A DNA stretch of 48,207 nucleotides from Pseudonocardia bannensis. Lineage in GTDB: Bacteria > Actinomycetota > Actinomycetes > Mycobacteriales > Pseudonocardiaceae. The stretch's first letter is position 1. Each line of letters starts with the position of its first letter. Of this stretch, positions 7,117-15,989 are shown piece by piece. The notes under the pieces are model-generated. The model was given only the letters and a program-made list of their open reading frames with translations, was not told the origin of the DNA and searched no databases. The position numbers were made by a program, and so were the translations under genes. Where the stretch lies: contig NZ_JAAXKZ010000034.1 of assembly GCF_012911875.1 (NCBI RefSeq), positions 1-48,207 of the forward strand, read 5' to 3'.

Positions 7117-9091
7117 CCGCCGGTTCCCGTCCTGTTCCCGGATGGGCCGGGTGCACGAGCGCGTGTACCCGGCGAAGGAGGTCGACCACATCGACCGGCT
7201 TGGTGATGTAGTCGGCGACCCCCAGCGCGGTCAGCCGCTCGATCTGGGCACCGGTAGCGTCGGCCGAGAGCACTGCGATAGGAACATCGCTGGTCCGTGG
7301 GTCCTCGCGCAGCGAGTCGAGCACGGTCTCGCCTGCCATGTCGGGCAGGTGCAGGTCGAGCAGGATCAGGGCGGGCCGCTCCCGCGCCGCGTCGCCCAGA
7401 CCGGCCGCGCCGGTCCTGGCGACGCGGAACTCGATGTTGTCGCAGAGGGCGAACGCGCGGCGCGCGAGTTCCACGTTCGCGTCGTCGTTCTCGATGTAGA
7501 GGATTCGCGTCGGTGCGAAGGACGGCACGGTGAACACCGGCGCCTCGCGGGTGCCGAACACCGTGGTGTGCGCATCGGGCGGTGGATCCGCGGCGGGTAG
7601 GTCGATGTAGAAGGTGCTGCCGGACCCGCCGGCGCCGCTCATGACGCCGATCGATCCGCCCATCGCCTCCACGAGGCCCTTCGACAGGGCCAGGCCGAGC
7701 CCGGTGCCCTCGGTGTCTGATCGCGCAGCCGCCAGGCGTTCGAACGGGAGGAAGAGCTGGTCGAGGTCCGCCGGCTCGAGCCCGGGGCCGGTGTCGGCGA
7801 CCAGGCACCGCAACCGGCCGGGTTCAGCCTGCTCGAACGACACGCGGACCGACCCGTTCTCCCGGTTGTACTTGATCCCGTTGCTCACCACGTTGAGCAG
7901 GACCTGCTTGAGCCGCTGGTAGTCGGCGACGACGAACTCGTACAGCCCGCCGTGCAGGTCGACCGACAGCTCGACGCCGCACCGGGCCGCGAGCGGCCGG
8001 AGCAGCTCTATCGCCTCCATCACCGGATCGACGGCGTGCACCGGCTCCAGTGAGAGGAGCAGGTGACCGGCCTGGATCCGGGACTGCTCGAGCACGTCGT
8101 TGATCAGTGCGAGCAGGTGGTTGCCGGCGCGGATGATCCGGTCCACCGAGGAATGGGCGTCGTCGCTGAGGGGCTGGAGCTGGAGCAGCTGGCCGAATCC
8201 GAGTATCGAGTTCAGCGGGGTGCGCAGCTCGTGACTCATCCGCGACAGCAGCTCGCTCTTCGCCCGGCTCGCTCGCTCGGCCTCGTCGCGGGCCTCGCGG
8301 GCGGCGGCCTCGGCCCGTTTGAGGTCGGAGATCTCGGTCGAGATCCCGGCGACGGCGAAGAGGCGCCCGGACTCGTCGAACAGCGGGAACTTCACCGACC
8401 GGTACGCGCCGTGCGGACCGGCGGCCGGTTCCTCGAACTCCTGTGCACGGCGGGTGTCGCGCACCAGCTTGTCGTTCACGCTGAACACGCGCGCGATCTC
8501 GTCGGGGAAGACGTAGAAGTCGGTCTCGCCGACCACCTCGTCGGTCCGGACGCCGAAGTGGGACCCGAAGTACTTGTTGATGTAGACGAACCGCCCCTGG
8601 TCGTCCTTGACGTAGATGAGGGCCGGGGAGTTCTCCACGATGTCCTGCAGGTACCGCATCCTGTTCCGCAGCGCTCCGCGGGCCAGGGCTGCGTGGTCCG
8701 CGTGGTCGTCGAGGGCGATCACGACCTGGTGCGGCGCACCGACCTCCCCGGGGACGACGGAAGCCCGGAGGCCGACCCACACGTGCCGGCCGTCCGGTCT
8801 GATACAGCGCGCCGCCGGCACCGAGAGCGGCTCCCAGCCCGCCGCCACCTGGGCCAGCACACCGGACCGTCCGGGGGGGAGCTCGACAACCTGGTCGAAC
8901 GGCCTGCCGATGAGCTGCTCGGCCGTCGTGTCGAGCAGGTCGCAGAACGCACGGTTGGCATCCACGATGCGGCCGCGTCGCACGGTGTCCATCTCCACGA
9001 CCGCGAGCGGGGACGGCGCGGACCAGAAGGCCGCGGACCGCCGTGGCCCCATCGGGTCGGCACGCGCCTGCGGCTTCACCCGCTCCGTCAA
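7109..9091 (-). CDS. PAS-PAS hybrid sensor histidine kinase with receiver domain
   Basis: The 660-residue protein has no membrane segment, so it is probably a cytosolic sensor. Domains in order are a divergent PAS (about 20-135), a clearer PAS (about 145-258, SPALIYVKDDQGRFVYINKYF), a short coiled-coil linker, HisKA with phospho-acceptor H287 in SHELRTPLNS, HATPase_c with N-box LLNVVSNGIKYN (399-409) and G-boxes DTGPGL and GTGLGLAL, and a C-terminal receiver with D579 in LLDLHLPD and K631. It probably senses a small molecule or redox state and passes phosphate through its own receiver, by relay or directly, to the LuxR-type regulator encoded immediately downstream. It diverges from the DUF1028 gene across a 221-base spacer. 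Confidence 0.92.
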   Translation of the reverse strand: MTERVKPQARADPMGPRRSAAFWSAPSPLAVVEMDTVRRGRIVDANRAFCDLLDTTAEQLIGRPFDQVVELPPGRSGVLAQVAAGWEPLSVPAARCIRPDGRHVWVGLRASVVPGEVGAPHQVVIALDDHADHAALARGALRNRMRYLQDIVENSPALIYVKDDQGRFVYINKYFGSHFGVRTDEVVGETDFYVFPDEIARVFSVNDKLVRDTRRAQEFEEPAAGPHGAYRSVKFPLFDESGRLFAVAGISTEISDLKRAEAAAREARDEAERASRAKSELLSRMSHELRTPLNSILGFGQLLQLQPLSDDAHSSVDRIIRAGNHLLALINDVLEQSRIQAGHLLLSLEPVHAVDPVMEAIELLRPLAARCGVELSVDLHGGLYEFVVADYQRLKQVLLNVVSNGIKYNRENGSVRVSFEQAEPGRLRCLVADTGPGLEPADLDQLFLPFERLAAARSDTEGTGLGLALSKGLVEAMGGSIGVMSGAGGSGSTFYIDLPAADPPPDAHTTVFGTREAPVFTVPSFAPTRILYIENDDANVELARRAFALCDNIEFRVARTGAAGLGDAARERPALILLDLHLPDMAGETVLDSLREDPRTSDVPIAVLSADATGAQIERLTALGVADYITKPVDVVDLLRRVHALVHPAHPGTGREPADD

Positions 9092-9312
9092 GGTTCACCT
9101 CGCCTGCTCTCCGCTTGTCGGGAGCATACGGCCGGCGGCGTGGGCGGCCGTGGCGTGCGGTGTCGGCGGACACAGCGACGGCCGGCCGGCCGGCTCAGCC
9201 GAAGGGTGGGTCCGGGTTCATCCTCCGAAGCTCCACCCGGACGATGGCCGGGCGTCCGCGCGAGCGCGAACCTGTGCACGGCCTGCGCTGCGGACAAGGA
9301 GACCTGCCTGAG

Positions 9313-10296
9313 GTGACGTACTCCATCATCGCGCGACATCCGGTGACCGGCGAGTTCGGAGTCGCCTGCCAGTCGCACTTCTTCGGGGTCGGATCCGCCG
9401 TGAACTGGGCCGAGGCCGGCGCCGGGGCGATCGTGACCCAGTCGTTCGTGAACCGCGACTACGGGGCGCTCGGGATCGAGCGGTTCCGCGCGGGCGAGAG
9501 CGCCCCCGCCGTCCTGGCCGACCTCCTCGCCGAGGACCCGCATCCCGAGCTGCGCCAGGTCGCGATGGTCGACCACAACGGTCGGTTCGCAGTGCACACC
9601 GGGGCGCGATGCGTGCCCGTCCGGGGGAGCCGGCAGGGCGGGTCGTTCAGCGTGCAGGGCAACATGCTCGCCGGAGAGGACGTCCTCGACGCCATGGCCG
9701 CTGCGGCGGAGACCGGGCTGGAGGCGGGGCAGCGGCTCGCGACCGTGCTCGTCCAGGCGCTCCGGGCAGCGGAACGGGCCGGCGGCGACGCCAGGGGCAG
9801 CCAGGCCGCAGGGATCATGGTCGTAGGTCCGCACCGCACCGCATCACCACGACAGGAGGTGCTCGTCGACCTCCGCGTCGAGGACTCCACCGATCCCGTC
9901 GGGGAGCTCGAAAGGCTCGTCGAGCGCCACAGCCTGTTCGAGGACATCGTCTCCGTGCTCTTCGCCGAGGGCCTGATGCTCGGGCCCTTCCGGGAGCCCG
10001 GGCCCGGGGCCACCGATGCCGCTCTCGATCGGCTGGCCCGCGCGGCGGCCGAGCTGGGTGAGGAGAACCCGGAGGCTGCGCTGTGGCGTGCCGTGCTCCT
10101 GCTGCGCGCAGGGCGGAACGGCGAGGCCACGGACGCGCTCGCGCGGCTCTACGCAACGCGACCGGACCTGCGTGCCTTCCTCGCGCGGCTCCGGGAGGCG
10201 GGTTTCCTCGATGCGGCGGCCGCTCGAGGAACCGCCGAGCAGGAGGTCGGGCTCAGCGCACCGGATATCGACCAGTCCCCACGGGAGTTGCCGTGA
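9313..10296 (+). CDS. DUF1028 family protein (Ntn-hydrolase-like)
   Basis: The N-terminal 220 residues match the DUF1028 family: TYSIIARHPVTGEFGVACQSHFFGVGSAVNWAE, then GAGAIVTQSF, then QVAMVDHNGRFAVHTGARC and SVQGNMLAGEDVLDAM. Members have an Ntn-hydrolase-like fold, often sit near amidohydrolase or peptidase genes, and lack a firmly established function. The C-terminal 80 residues (about 240-327) are helical with alternating Ala/Leu and look like a TPR-type extension. The GTG at 9313 is chosen because it gives the family's normal N-terminus (TYSI) and follows AAGGAG at 9296-9301; an ATG at 9244 would add a basic tail and has no ribosome site. Confidence 0.8.
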   Translation: MTYSIIARHPVTGEFGVACQSHFFGVGSAVNWAEAGAGAIVTQSFVNRDYGALGIERFRAGESAPAVLADLLAEDPHPELRQVAMVDHNGRFAVHTGARCVPVRGSRQGGSFSVQGNMLAGEDVLDAMAAAAETGLEAGQRLATVLVQALRAAERAGGDARGSQAAGIMVVGPHRTASPRQEVLVDLRVEDSTDPVGELERLVERHSLFEDIVSVLFAEGLMLGPFREPGPGATDAALDRLARAAAELGEENPEAALWRAVLLLRAGRNGEATDALARLYATRPDLRAFLARLREAGFLDAAAARGTAEQEVGLSAPDIDQSPRELP

Positions 10297-10414
10297 AACC
10301 ACCGTTCGCCTCTCGCCGGGAACCCGTTCCGGTGTACCGGGTACGACGCGCTCGTCCGGTCTGCGCGCGGCGCGGCGGGGCGGCCCGGCGCAGGTCCCTG
10401 CCCGGAGCCCGTCG

Positions 10415-11233
10415 ATGAGCCCCGCAACGCGCGGATCCGTCGGCGGACCGGTCGGGCCGGTCTCCTACCTGAGCTGGCCCGGCCCCGACTCCGCCACGCC
10501 GATCCTGTTCCTGCACCCGGTCAACACCGCCGCGGCCGTCTGGAGCGGCGTCGCCCGCGAACTCGCGGGCCGATGGCCGGCCGTCGCCGTCGACTACCGC
10601 GCGCACGGGGAGTCCGCCGCGGGTGGGCCCTACCTGCCGGCGGACTACGCGGCGGATGCACTCGCGGTGCTCGATGCCCTGGGCATCCGGCGAGCGCACG
10701 TCGTGTGCGGTTCGATCGGTGGGGCGGTGGCGGTCGAGCTCGCGGCGGCCGGCGACCGGGTCGCCAGCATCACCGCGCTGGGGGCGTCGCTGCGGCTGGC
10801 CTGGCCTGAAGCCACCCTCACCGCGGTCGAGGACGACCTGCGCCGGAAGGGGGTCCGGGAGTGGTTCACCGAGCACGGCGCGGATGTCCTCGGACCCGCG
10901 AGCCGGCCGCAGGCCGCGGCCGAGCTCGCCGAGCTGGCCAGCCGGGGCCGGGACGTCGACGTCGTCGTCGACGTTCTGCGTGGGACTTTCGGGCTCGCCG
11001 ACTCCCGGCCCGCCGCCGAAGCGGTGAGCGCGTCGCCCCCGCCGGCGCAGGTGGTGCTCGGCGCGCACGACCCGACCTGCCCGATGGAGATGGCCCGCGA
11101 GCTGGCGGGATTCCTGCGGTGCGAGATCCGCGTCCTCCCGGACATCGGTCACCTGCCGATGCTCGAGGACCCGAAGGGCGCAGCAGCTGTGGTGAGTGAG
11201 TTCCTCGCCGGGCTTGCGGAGGCGGGCCGGTAG
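10415..11233 (+). CDS. Alpha/beta hydrolase (esterase/lactonase type)
   Basis: The 272-residue protein has an alpha/beta-hydrolase core with all three catalytic residues visible: nucleophile S100 in CGSIGG, acid D219 in GAHDPTCP and H246 in IGHLPML. An oxyanion-region motif FLHPVN occurs at residues 32-37. The closest architecture is that of 3-oxoadipate enol-lactonase-like hydrolases, but the substrate is not identifiable. GGAG lies 7 bases before the ATG. It follows the DUF1028 gene by 118 bases in the same direction, so a two-gene unit is plausible. Confidence 0.82.
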   Translation: MSPATRGSVGGPVGPVSYLSWPGPDSATPILFLHPVNTAAAVWSGVARELAGRWPAVAVDYRAHGESAAGGPYLPADYAADALAVLDALGIRRAHVVCGSIGGAVAVELAAAGDRVASITALGASLRLAWPEATLTAVEDDLRRKGVREWFTEHGADVLGPASRPQAAAELAELASRGRDVDVVVDVLRGTFGLADSRPAAEAVSASPPPAQVVLGAHDPTCPMEMARELAGFLRCEIRVLPDIGHLPMLEDPKGAAAVVSEFLAGLAEAGR

Positions 11234-11635
11234 CCTCGGTCCGGTGTCCTTCGGTCCCGTGGAGGGACGATCGGCCGCTGCGCGCGACGCCGCCCGGGGG
11301 AGGGGTTCCAGCAGTGGTTCCCGGTCTCACCCGCCCAGGGGCGCCGGCGGGCGGCGAGATGCGCAGCCCACGGCCGGCTTCCCCGACCTCGGGGCCCATC
11401 GCCGCGGCGGTGTGCTCGAGCGTCGCGCGGTAGGCCAGGGTGCCCACCGCGGTGACCCACCCGAATGGAGCGGGTTGCCGCTGCGGACCAGGCCCGCCCA
11501 TTGCAGAAGGTGGCGACAACGCGAGCGGGCCTACGGGGGTCACTTCAGCCGCCGACGCCTACGTGACCAGGCCCGTCAACGTCGTCGCTCGATCGAGGCG
11601 ACCAAGGGAGATCGCCCGCGTCTTCGTGGGCGTGG
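11234..11635. other. 402-base stretch without a confident gene
   Basis: No intact gene is supported here. A small GTCCC/GGGAC hairpin lies soon after the hydrolase stop. On the minus strand a run of roughly 45 codons around 11330-11470 has G or C at almost every third position and reads WVTAVGTLAYRATLEHTAAAMG. It has no proper start or end and may be a gene remnant. The rest looks non-coding. Confidence 0.4.
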
Positions 11636-12028
11636 TCATTCTGTTCGGGGCCTGAGCCCGAGCATCGCGTCGATCTCGGCGCGATGGTGGGCCAGCGGCG
11701 TCGTCGGGAAGCCGAACTCATCCTTGTGCAGGGTCGCCGATCCGCACCAGCCGCAGCGACCCGCCGCGTCCAGCACGGCCCGGCCCTCGAGCTCGCTGCG
11801 CCGGTCCCCGGACGGGCCGGCCACGGTCTTCGATCCACCCGGCCGCACCGCGGGTTTCGGGTTGCGGCCGGACATCTGCCGGTACAGCCACCAGCCGCCG
11901 AGGGGAATCGCGACGATCACCGCGGCGGCGAGTACCCACTGCACGAGCCCGACCACGAAGCCCACGGCGATTCCGGCCAGCACGAGCACCCCGATGATCT
12001 GCGCCACCCGCAGTACAGCCTTCGACAT
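11636..12028 (-). CDS. Small membrane protein with possible zinc-binding tail
   Basis: The 130-residue product has a short basic N-terminus and two adjacent hydrophobic segments (about 7-28 and 30-47), then a polar cytosolic domain. The tail contains CGWCGSATLH and a later HH pair, which could form a small zinc-ribbon-like site. AAAGGA lies about 9 bases before the ATG. It is not recognised as a named family. It lies in the same direction as the PucR-type regulator, 88 bases downstream of it, but a shared role is not evident. Confidence 0.65.
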   Translation of the reverse strand: MSKAVLRVAQIIGVLVLAGIAVGFVVGLVQWVLAAAVIVAIPLGGWWLYRQMSGRNPKPAVRPGGSKTVAGPSGDRRSELEGRAVLDAAGRCGWCGSATLHKDEFGFPTTPLAHHRAEIDAMLGLRPRTE

Positions 12029-12116
12029 GGTCGGCGTCCTTTCACGTCACCGGATCCGGTGGCTGTGACCGACGTTACCCCGGTGGCGCGGATGACGGGT
12101 CACGCCGATGGCGGTC

Positions 12117-13706
12117 TCATCTCGCGGCGCCCCGAGCTGTCGGACGCCGCCTGCGGTTGCGTTCGGGTCCGTTCGGATTTCCTGCCCGCTGGGGGCCCCC
12201 GGGCCCGTGCGGCATGGACGAGGCGTAGCAGGCCAGGTAGACGGCGAGGAACTGGTTGGGATCGTCGAGGTCGACGTCGAGCACCTCGAGAACCCGCCTG
12301 ATCCGGTTCGCGACCGTGTTGCGATGCAGGTAGAGCTGCTGCGAGGTCCGGCTGATCGACCGGTTGTTCTCGAGGTAGACCCGCAGCGTCGTCATGTACT
12401 CCTCCTGCTTGACGTTCCCTACAGTGGTTAGCGGGGCGAGCAGGTCGTCGATGTTGTGCCGGACGGAGCTGGACGAATACCACTCGACGAGCAGCCGGCT
12501 CAGCCCCGGCGCGTCGAACAGGACGGGCTCATTGACCGCGCCGCGCAGCCGGGCGCTCTGCAACGCCGAGTCGGCCTCCGCCCGCGAGGCGCGCAGCCCC
12601 TGCAGGCCCTCGTGCGAGCCGCCGACGCCGCAGAGGACCTCGACGCCGGGGAACGACTCGACGGCGCTGTCGAGCACGGCCTGCACGGCAGCCCGCAGCC
12701 GCCGCATCTCGGCGGGTCCGTCGGGGTGGTTGAGGCTGCGCAGCAGCAGGACCCCGCCGGCTCGCGGCGCCATCGTCCAGCGGCCCTCGTGGCGGGCCGC
12801 GGACTGCGCGGCCACGCGGCCCAGGGTCTGCGTGTGGTGGTAGGCGGTGATCGGGTCGTCCTGCGTGAGCGCCAGGAGGTTGGAGAACTCGAGGTTCACC
12901 ACCTGGTTCCACCCCTCGACGCGGACGCCGATATCGGCCGCCCTGCGCACCAGGGGCCCGCTCTCCTCGGTGGTGGAGTCGAGCAGCTGGTTCAGCAGTT
13001 CCCCCGCCGACAGCAGCGACAGCTGCTCGACGCGTTTGGTCTCGATCGAGCGCTTCGTCATCGCCGCAGAGATCCGCCACATCGCGAGCTGCGCGAGCGC
13101 GTCCTCCGGGGCGACGGTCGGCTCCCGCTGCAGCCACGGGCCGTCCGGATCGGTCAGGACGGCGGGGATGCCCGCGAGCAGCGGATCCCGGCTGCCCAGC
13201 GCCAGGCCGAAGATCCGCGCGGCGCCGCTGCGCCGCAGGATGTCCTCGTCGGTGACGTCCTCGGACTCGAGCCCGTCGACGTCGTGACACACGCCCATCG
13301 CCCGTTCCAGCAGCGTCGGGAGCTGCTCGTCGAACATCCTGATGATGGTGGTGAGCAACTGGGTGACGTCGGCCCGGCGGGTGAGGCGAACCAACGCCAG
13401 GTCCTCGCGCCGCGCGAGCGCGAGAGCGCTGAGCGAGGGCCGTGGCGCCTCGGACTGCAGGACCAGGCCTGCCACGTCGTCCAGGCGCCGTAGCGCCACG
13501 TCCAGCTTGTAGCCCTCCGCATCCCGGGAGGCGGCTCGACCCAGCACGACCAGGGCCTGCGGGGGGCAGTCTCCGAGCTCCTTGAGGTCTTCGGCCAGGC
13601 AGACCACCCGGACTTCCCGGTCGGGCGAGCCGGCCAGCAGCTCGACGAGCCCGGGCGCGCGACGCTCCAGCTCAGCGAGCACGGAGGCTACGGTCAAGCG
13701 AATCAT
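12117..13706 (-). CDS. PucR/CdaR-type transcriptional regulator
   Basis: The 529-residue protein ends in the PucR-type helix-turn-helix (about 440-495): TTLRVYLENNRSISRTSQQLYLHRNTVANRIRRV, with the typical following VLDVDLDDPNQFLAVYLA. The central part resembles the GGDEF-related domain of CdaR/PucR activators. The N-terminal 130 residues match the PucR ligand-domain region only loosely. PucR relatives control purine, allantoin and other nitrogen-compound catabolism, usually as activators responding to a pathway intermediate. It is transcribed away from the LLM-DUF917-HyuA-molybdenum hydroxylase genes across a 202-base spacer, the classical layout for a pathway-specific regulator. A basic 30-residue tail follows the DNA-binding domain. 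Confidence 0.88.
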   Translation of the reverse strand: MIRLTVASVLAELERRAPGLVELLAGSPDREVRVVCLAEDLKELGDCPPQALVVLGRAASRDAEGYKLDVALRRLDDVAGLVLQSEAPRPSLSALALARREDLALVRLTRRADVTQLLTTIIRMFDEQLPTLLERAMGVCHDVDGLESEDVTDEDILRRSGAARIFGLALGSRDPLLAGIPAVLTDPDGPWLQREPTVAPEDALAQLAMWRISAAMTKRSIETKRVEQLSLLSAGELLNQLLDSTTEESGPLVRRAADIGVRVEGWNQVVNLEFSNLLALTQDDPITAYHHTQTLGRVAAQSAARHEGRWTMAPRAGGVLLLRSLNHPDGPAEMRRLRAAVQAVLDSAVESFPGVEVLCGVGGSHEGLQGLRASRAEADSALQSARLRGAVNEPVLFDAPGLSRLLVEWYSSSSVRHNIDDLLAPLTTVGNVKQEEYMTTLRVYLENNRSISRTSQQLYLHRNTVANRIRRVLEVLDVDLDDPNQFLAVYLACYASSMPHGPGGPQRAGNPNGPERNRRRRPTARGAAR

Positions 13707-13908
13707 GGCCCAACTCTCACACTGTGCAGCTCAAACAATCAATGACGTGATGCTGTGCACAGCGCCCATGGTTGGAACGCGCCGTCGCCGCTAGGTTCTC
13801 GCACAACACACCGGCAACCACGTCGGATAACGGGTTGGTGGCACCGGCTCGGGCCTCAGGTGTGTCGCCAGGATGGCGACGGCGGATCTTGGAAGGAACG
13901 GCTCTGTA
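13707..13908. promoter_or_regulatory. Divergent control region with perfect 12-bp palindrome
   Basis: This spacer lies between the leftward PucR-type regulator and the rightward catabolic genes. It holds a perfect palindrome GCTGTGCACAGC at 13752-13763 and a related half-site ACTGTGCAGC at 13721-13730, about 30 bases apart centre to centre. Paired TGTGCA elements between a regulator and its presumed targets make good operator candidates. A related GGTGCACC palindrome occurs at 17613-17620 before the first molybdenum hydroxylase set. No convincing -35/-10 pair was identified. Confidence 0.5.
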
Positions 13909-14901
13909 GTGAACGAAGCCCGGCTCGGCATTCTCCTCCTCAGCACCACCGCTCCGGAGCAACTCTCCGAACTGGCCGGACGCTGCGAGGGGTTCGGCTT
14001 CGACGAGGTCTGGCTCGCCGAGGACTACTTCTTCTACGGTGGTCTCAGCAGCGCTGCGCTGGTGCTCGCGGCCACCGAGCGGATCCGGGTCGGCCTCGGC
14101 ATCCTCTCCTGCGTCGCGCGGCATCCGGCGGTCACGGCGATGGAGATCTCCTCGCTGGAACGGTCCTTCCCCGGCCGGTTGATGTCGGGCGTGGGCCACG
14201 GCGTTCCCGCGTGGGTCCGGCAGATGGGGCTGACGCCGAAATCGCCGATGCGGGCGCTGGAGGAGGCCGTCACGGGGATCCGGAACGTTCTCACGAACAC
14301 CGAGCCCTACACGGCCGAGGGCGAGTACTTCACCTTCCAGGACATCACGCTGTTCCACCCGCCCTCGACCGACGTCCCGCTCTACCTCGGGGTGATCGGA
14401 AAGAAGGGCTGCGAGCTGGCCGGTCGGATCGCCGACGGGAACATCCTGTCCGTGCTGGCGCCCACCGAGTACGTCACATGGGCGCGGGAGCTCGGGCAGC
14501 AGGGCATGAAGCAGGCGGGCCGTGACGGCTCGTTCAGCGTGCCCACCTATGTGCTCACCGCCGTCGACGAGGACCGCGACGTCGCGAGGGCCGCCGTCCG
14601 GGAGTCTCTGGCCTTCTACCTCGACGCGCTCGGCCCCACGCCGCTCACCGGTGCCATCGGCATCAACGACGCCGTGGCCGAACTGTCCGCGGGCGGGTAC
14701 GAGGCCCTCGTCGAGGGCATGCCGGAGGACTGGATCGACCGCCTCGCCATCTCCGGCACCCCCGAGGAGGTGGCGAGGCGGATCGAGCAGTACTGGGCGG
14801 CAGGGGCGGACAGCGTCATCCTCTCTCCGCAGCCCGCCGACGAGGTCGGAAGACAACTCGAGCTGATCGCCGCCGAGGTGCTCCCGCGGCTGACGCGGTG
14901 A
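13909..14901 (+). CDS. LLM-class F420-dependent oxidoreductase (paralogue 2)
   Basis: This 330-residue luciferase-like monooxygenase-family protein is the first gene of the presumed catabolic operon. Family features are GILLLSTTAPEQLSELAGRCEGFGFDEVWLAED, VGLGILSCVARHP and YLGVIGKKGCELAGRIADG. It parallels the LLM protein at 5172-6164 in length and in several blocks. The GTG at 13909 gives the normal N-terminus and follows GGAAGGA by about 11 bases; an ATG 36 bases upstream is possible. It could oxidise or reduce the heterocyclic substrate using F420 or FMN. Its stop overlaps the DUF917 start by one base (TGATG). Confidence 0.85.
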   Translation: MNEARLGILLLSTTAPEQLSELAGRCEGFGFDEVWLAEDYFFYGGLSSAALVLAATERIRVGLGILSCVARHPAVTAMEISSLERSFPGRLMSGVGHGVPAWVRQMGLTPKSPMRALEEAVTGIRNVLTNTEPYTAEGEYFTFQDITLFHPPSTDVPLYLGVIGKKGCELAGRIADGNILSVLAPTEYVTWARELGQQGMKQAGRDGSFSVPTYVLTAVDEDRDVARAAVRESLAFYLDALGPTPLTGAIGINDAVAELSAGGYEALVEGMPEDWIDRLAISGTPEEVARRIEQYWAAGADSVILSPQPADEVGRQLELIAAEVLPRLTR

Positions 14902-15989
14902 TGACCTCGCGCGGCGGCGCCATGTGCATCGACCTGGACAACCTGCCCGCGCTCTCGCTGGGCGCCACGGTGTTCGCGGGGGGAGGCGGCGGAGACCCAC
15001 GGATCGGCGAACTCATGGCGCTGAAGGCGATCCGTGAGCTCGGCCCCGTCGAGGTCAAGCCCCTCGACGCCTTCGACGACGACGACCTGATCATGCCGTG
15101 CGGCATGATCGGGGCCCCGACCGTCATGGTGGAGAAGATCCCCAACGGCGGCGAGGGCCGCGTCATCCGCGAGGCCTACGAGCGCCATTTCGGCCGGCCG
15201 GTCGCCGCCGTGATGCCGTTCGAGATGGGCGGCATCAACGGGGTCCTGCCCGTGACGTGGGCTGCCTACGCAGGCCTTCCGCTGGTGGACGCCGACTTCA
15301 TGGGACGGGCCTTCCCGGAGCTGCAGATGCTCACGCCCCACCTCTACGGGATGGCGGGGTCCCCCTCGGTGATCACCGACGAGCGGATGCAGACCGTCGT
15401 GTTCGACACCATGGACAACATCTGGCTCGAGAAGCTGGTGCGCAACTGTGTCGCGTCGCTCGGCGGGTCGGCCTGCGGCGGGCTCTACCCCATGACCGCC
15501 GGCGCGGCCCAGCGACCCGCGATCATCGGGACGCTGAGCAGGGCCGTCCGAATGGGAGAGGCCATCCGGCGCGGCGGTGAGGATCCGATCGCCGCGATCT
15601 CCGAGGTCGCACCCGTCACGCGCCTGGGGCAGGGCAAGGTCGTCGACATCGAAAGGCGCACCAGCGGTGGCTTCGTCCGCGGCTCCGCCCTGATCGAGGG
15701 CCTGGGCGCCGACAAGGGACGGCTGTTCCGGCTGGAGTTCCAGAACGAGAACCTCGTGGTGCTCGAGGACGGGGAGGCGCTCGCCACCGTCCCGGACATC
15801 ATCACGCTGCTCGACACCCACACCGGGCACGGACTCGTCACAGAGGGGATCAGGTACGGGCAGCGGATCGAGATCGTCGCGTTTCCCGCACCGGAGGTGT
15901 GGACCAGCAAGGAAGGTCTGGCGGCAGTCGGGCCCCGGGCGTTCGGCTACGACTTCGACTTCGTCTCGGTGGTGGATCGGCATGCGTGA
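14901..15989 (+). CDS. DUF917 / S-methyl-thiohydantoin desulfurase family protein
   Basis: The 362-residue protein matches the DUF917 family: ATVFAGGGGGDPRIGELMA near the N-terminus, IMPCGMIGAPTVMVEKIP, VMPFEMGGINGVLPV, GLPLVDADFMGRAFPELQM and later LVTEGIRYGQRIEIVAFPAPEVW. From recollection, a studied member was described as a desulfurase acting on S-methyl-thiohydantoin, giving the family its newer name; other members are unassigned. The family is typically encoded beside HyuA-type hydantoinase/oxoprolinase genes, as here. The start is the ATG inside TGATG with the preceding stop; a GTG one codon earlier is equivalent. It overlaps the next gene by 8 bases. Confidence 0.86.
   Translation: MTSRGGAMCIDLDNLPALSLGATVFAGGGGGDPRIGELMALKAIRELGPVEVKPLDAFDDDDLIMPCGMIGAPTVMVEKIPNGGEGRVIREAYERHFGRPVAAVMPFEMGGINGVLPVTWAAYAGLPLVDADFMGRAFPELQMLTPHLYGMAGSPSVITDERMQTVVFDTMDNIWLEKLVRNCVASLGGSACGGLYPMTAGAAQRPAIIGTLSRAVRMGEAIRRGGEDPIAAISEVAPVTRLGQGKVVDIERRTSGGFVRGSALIEGLGADKGRLFRLEFQNENLVVLEDGEALATVPDIITLLDTHTGHGLVTEGIRYGQRIEIVAFPAPEVWTSKEGLAAVGPRAFGYDFDFVSVVDRHA

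Noticed and set aside
9181..9194. GCCGGCCGGCCGGC palindrome between sensor kinase and DUF1028 gene
   Set aside because: It is a simple GGCC/CCGG run expected in GC-rich DNA, with no second copy nearby.
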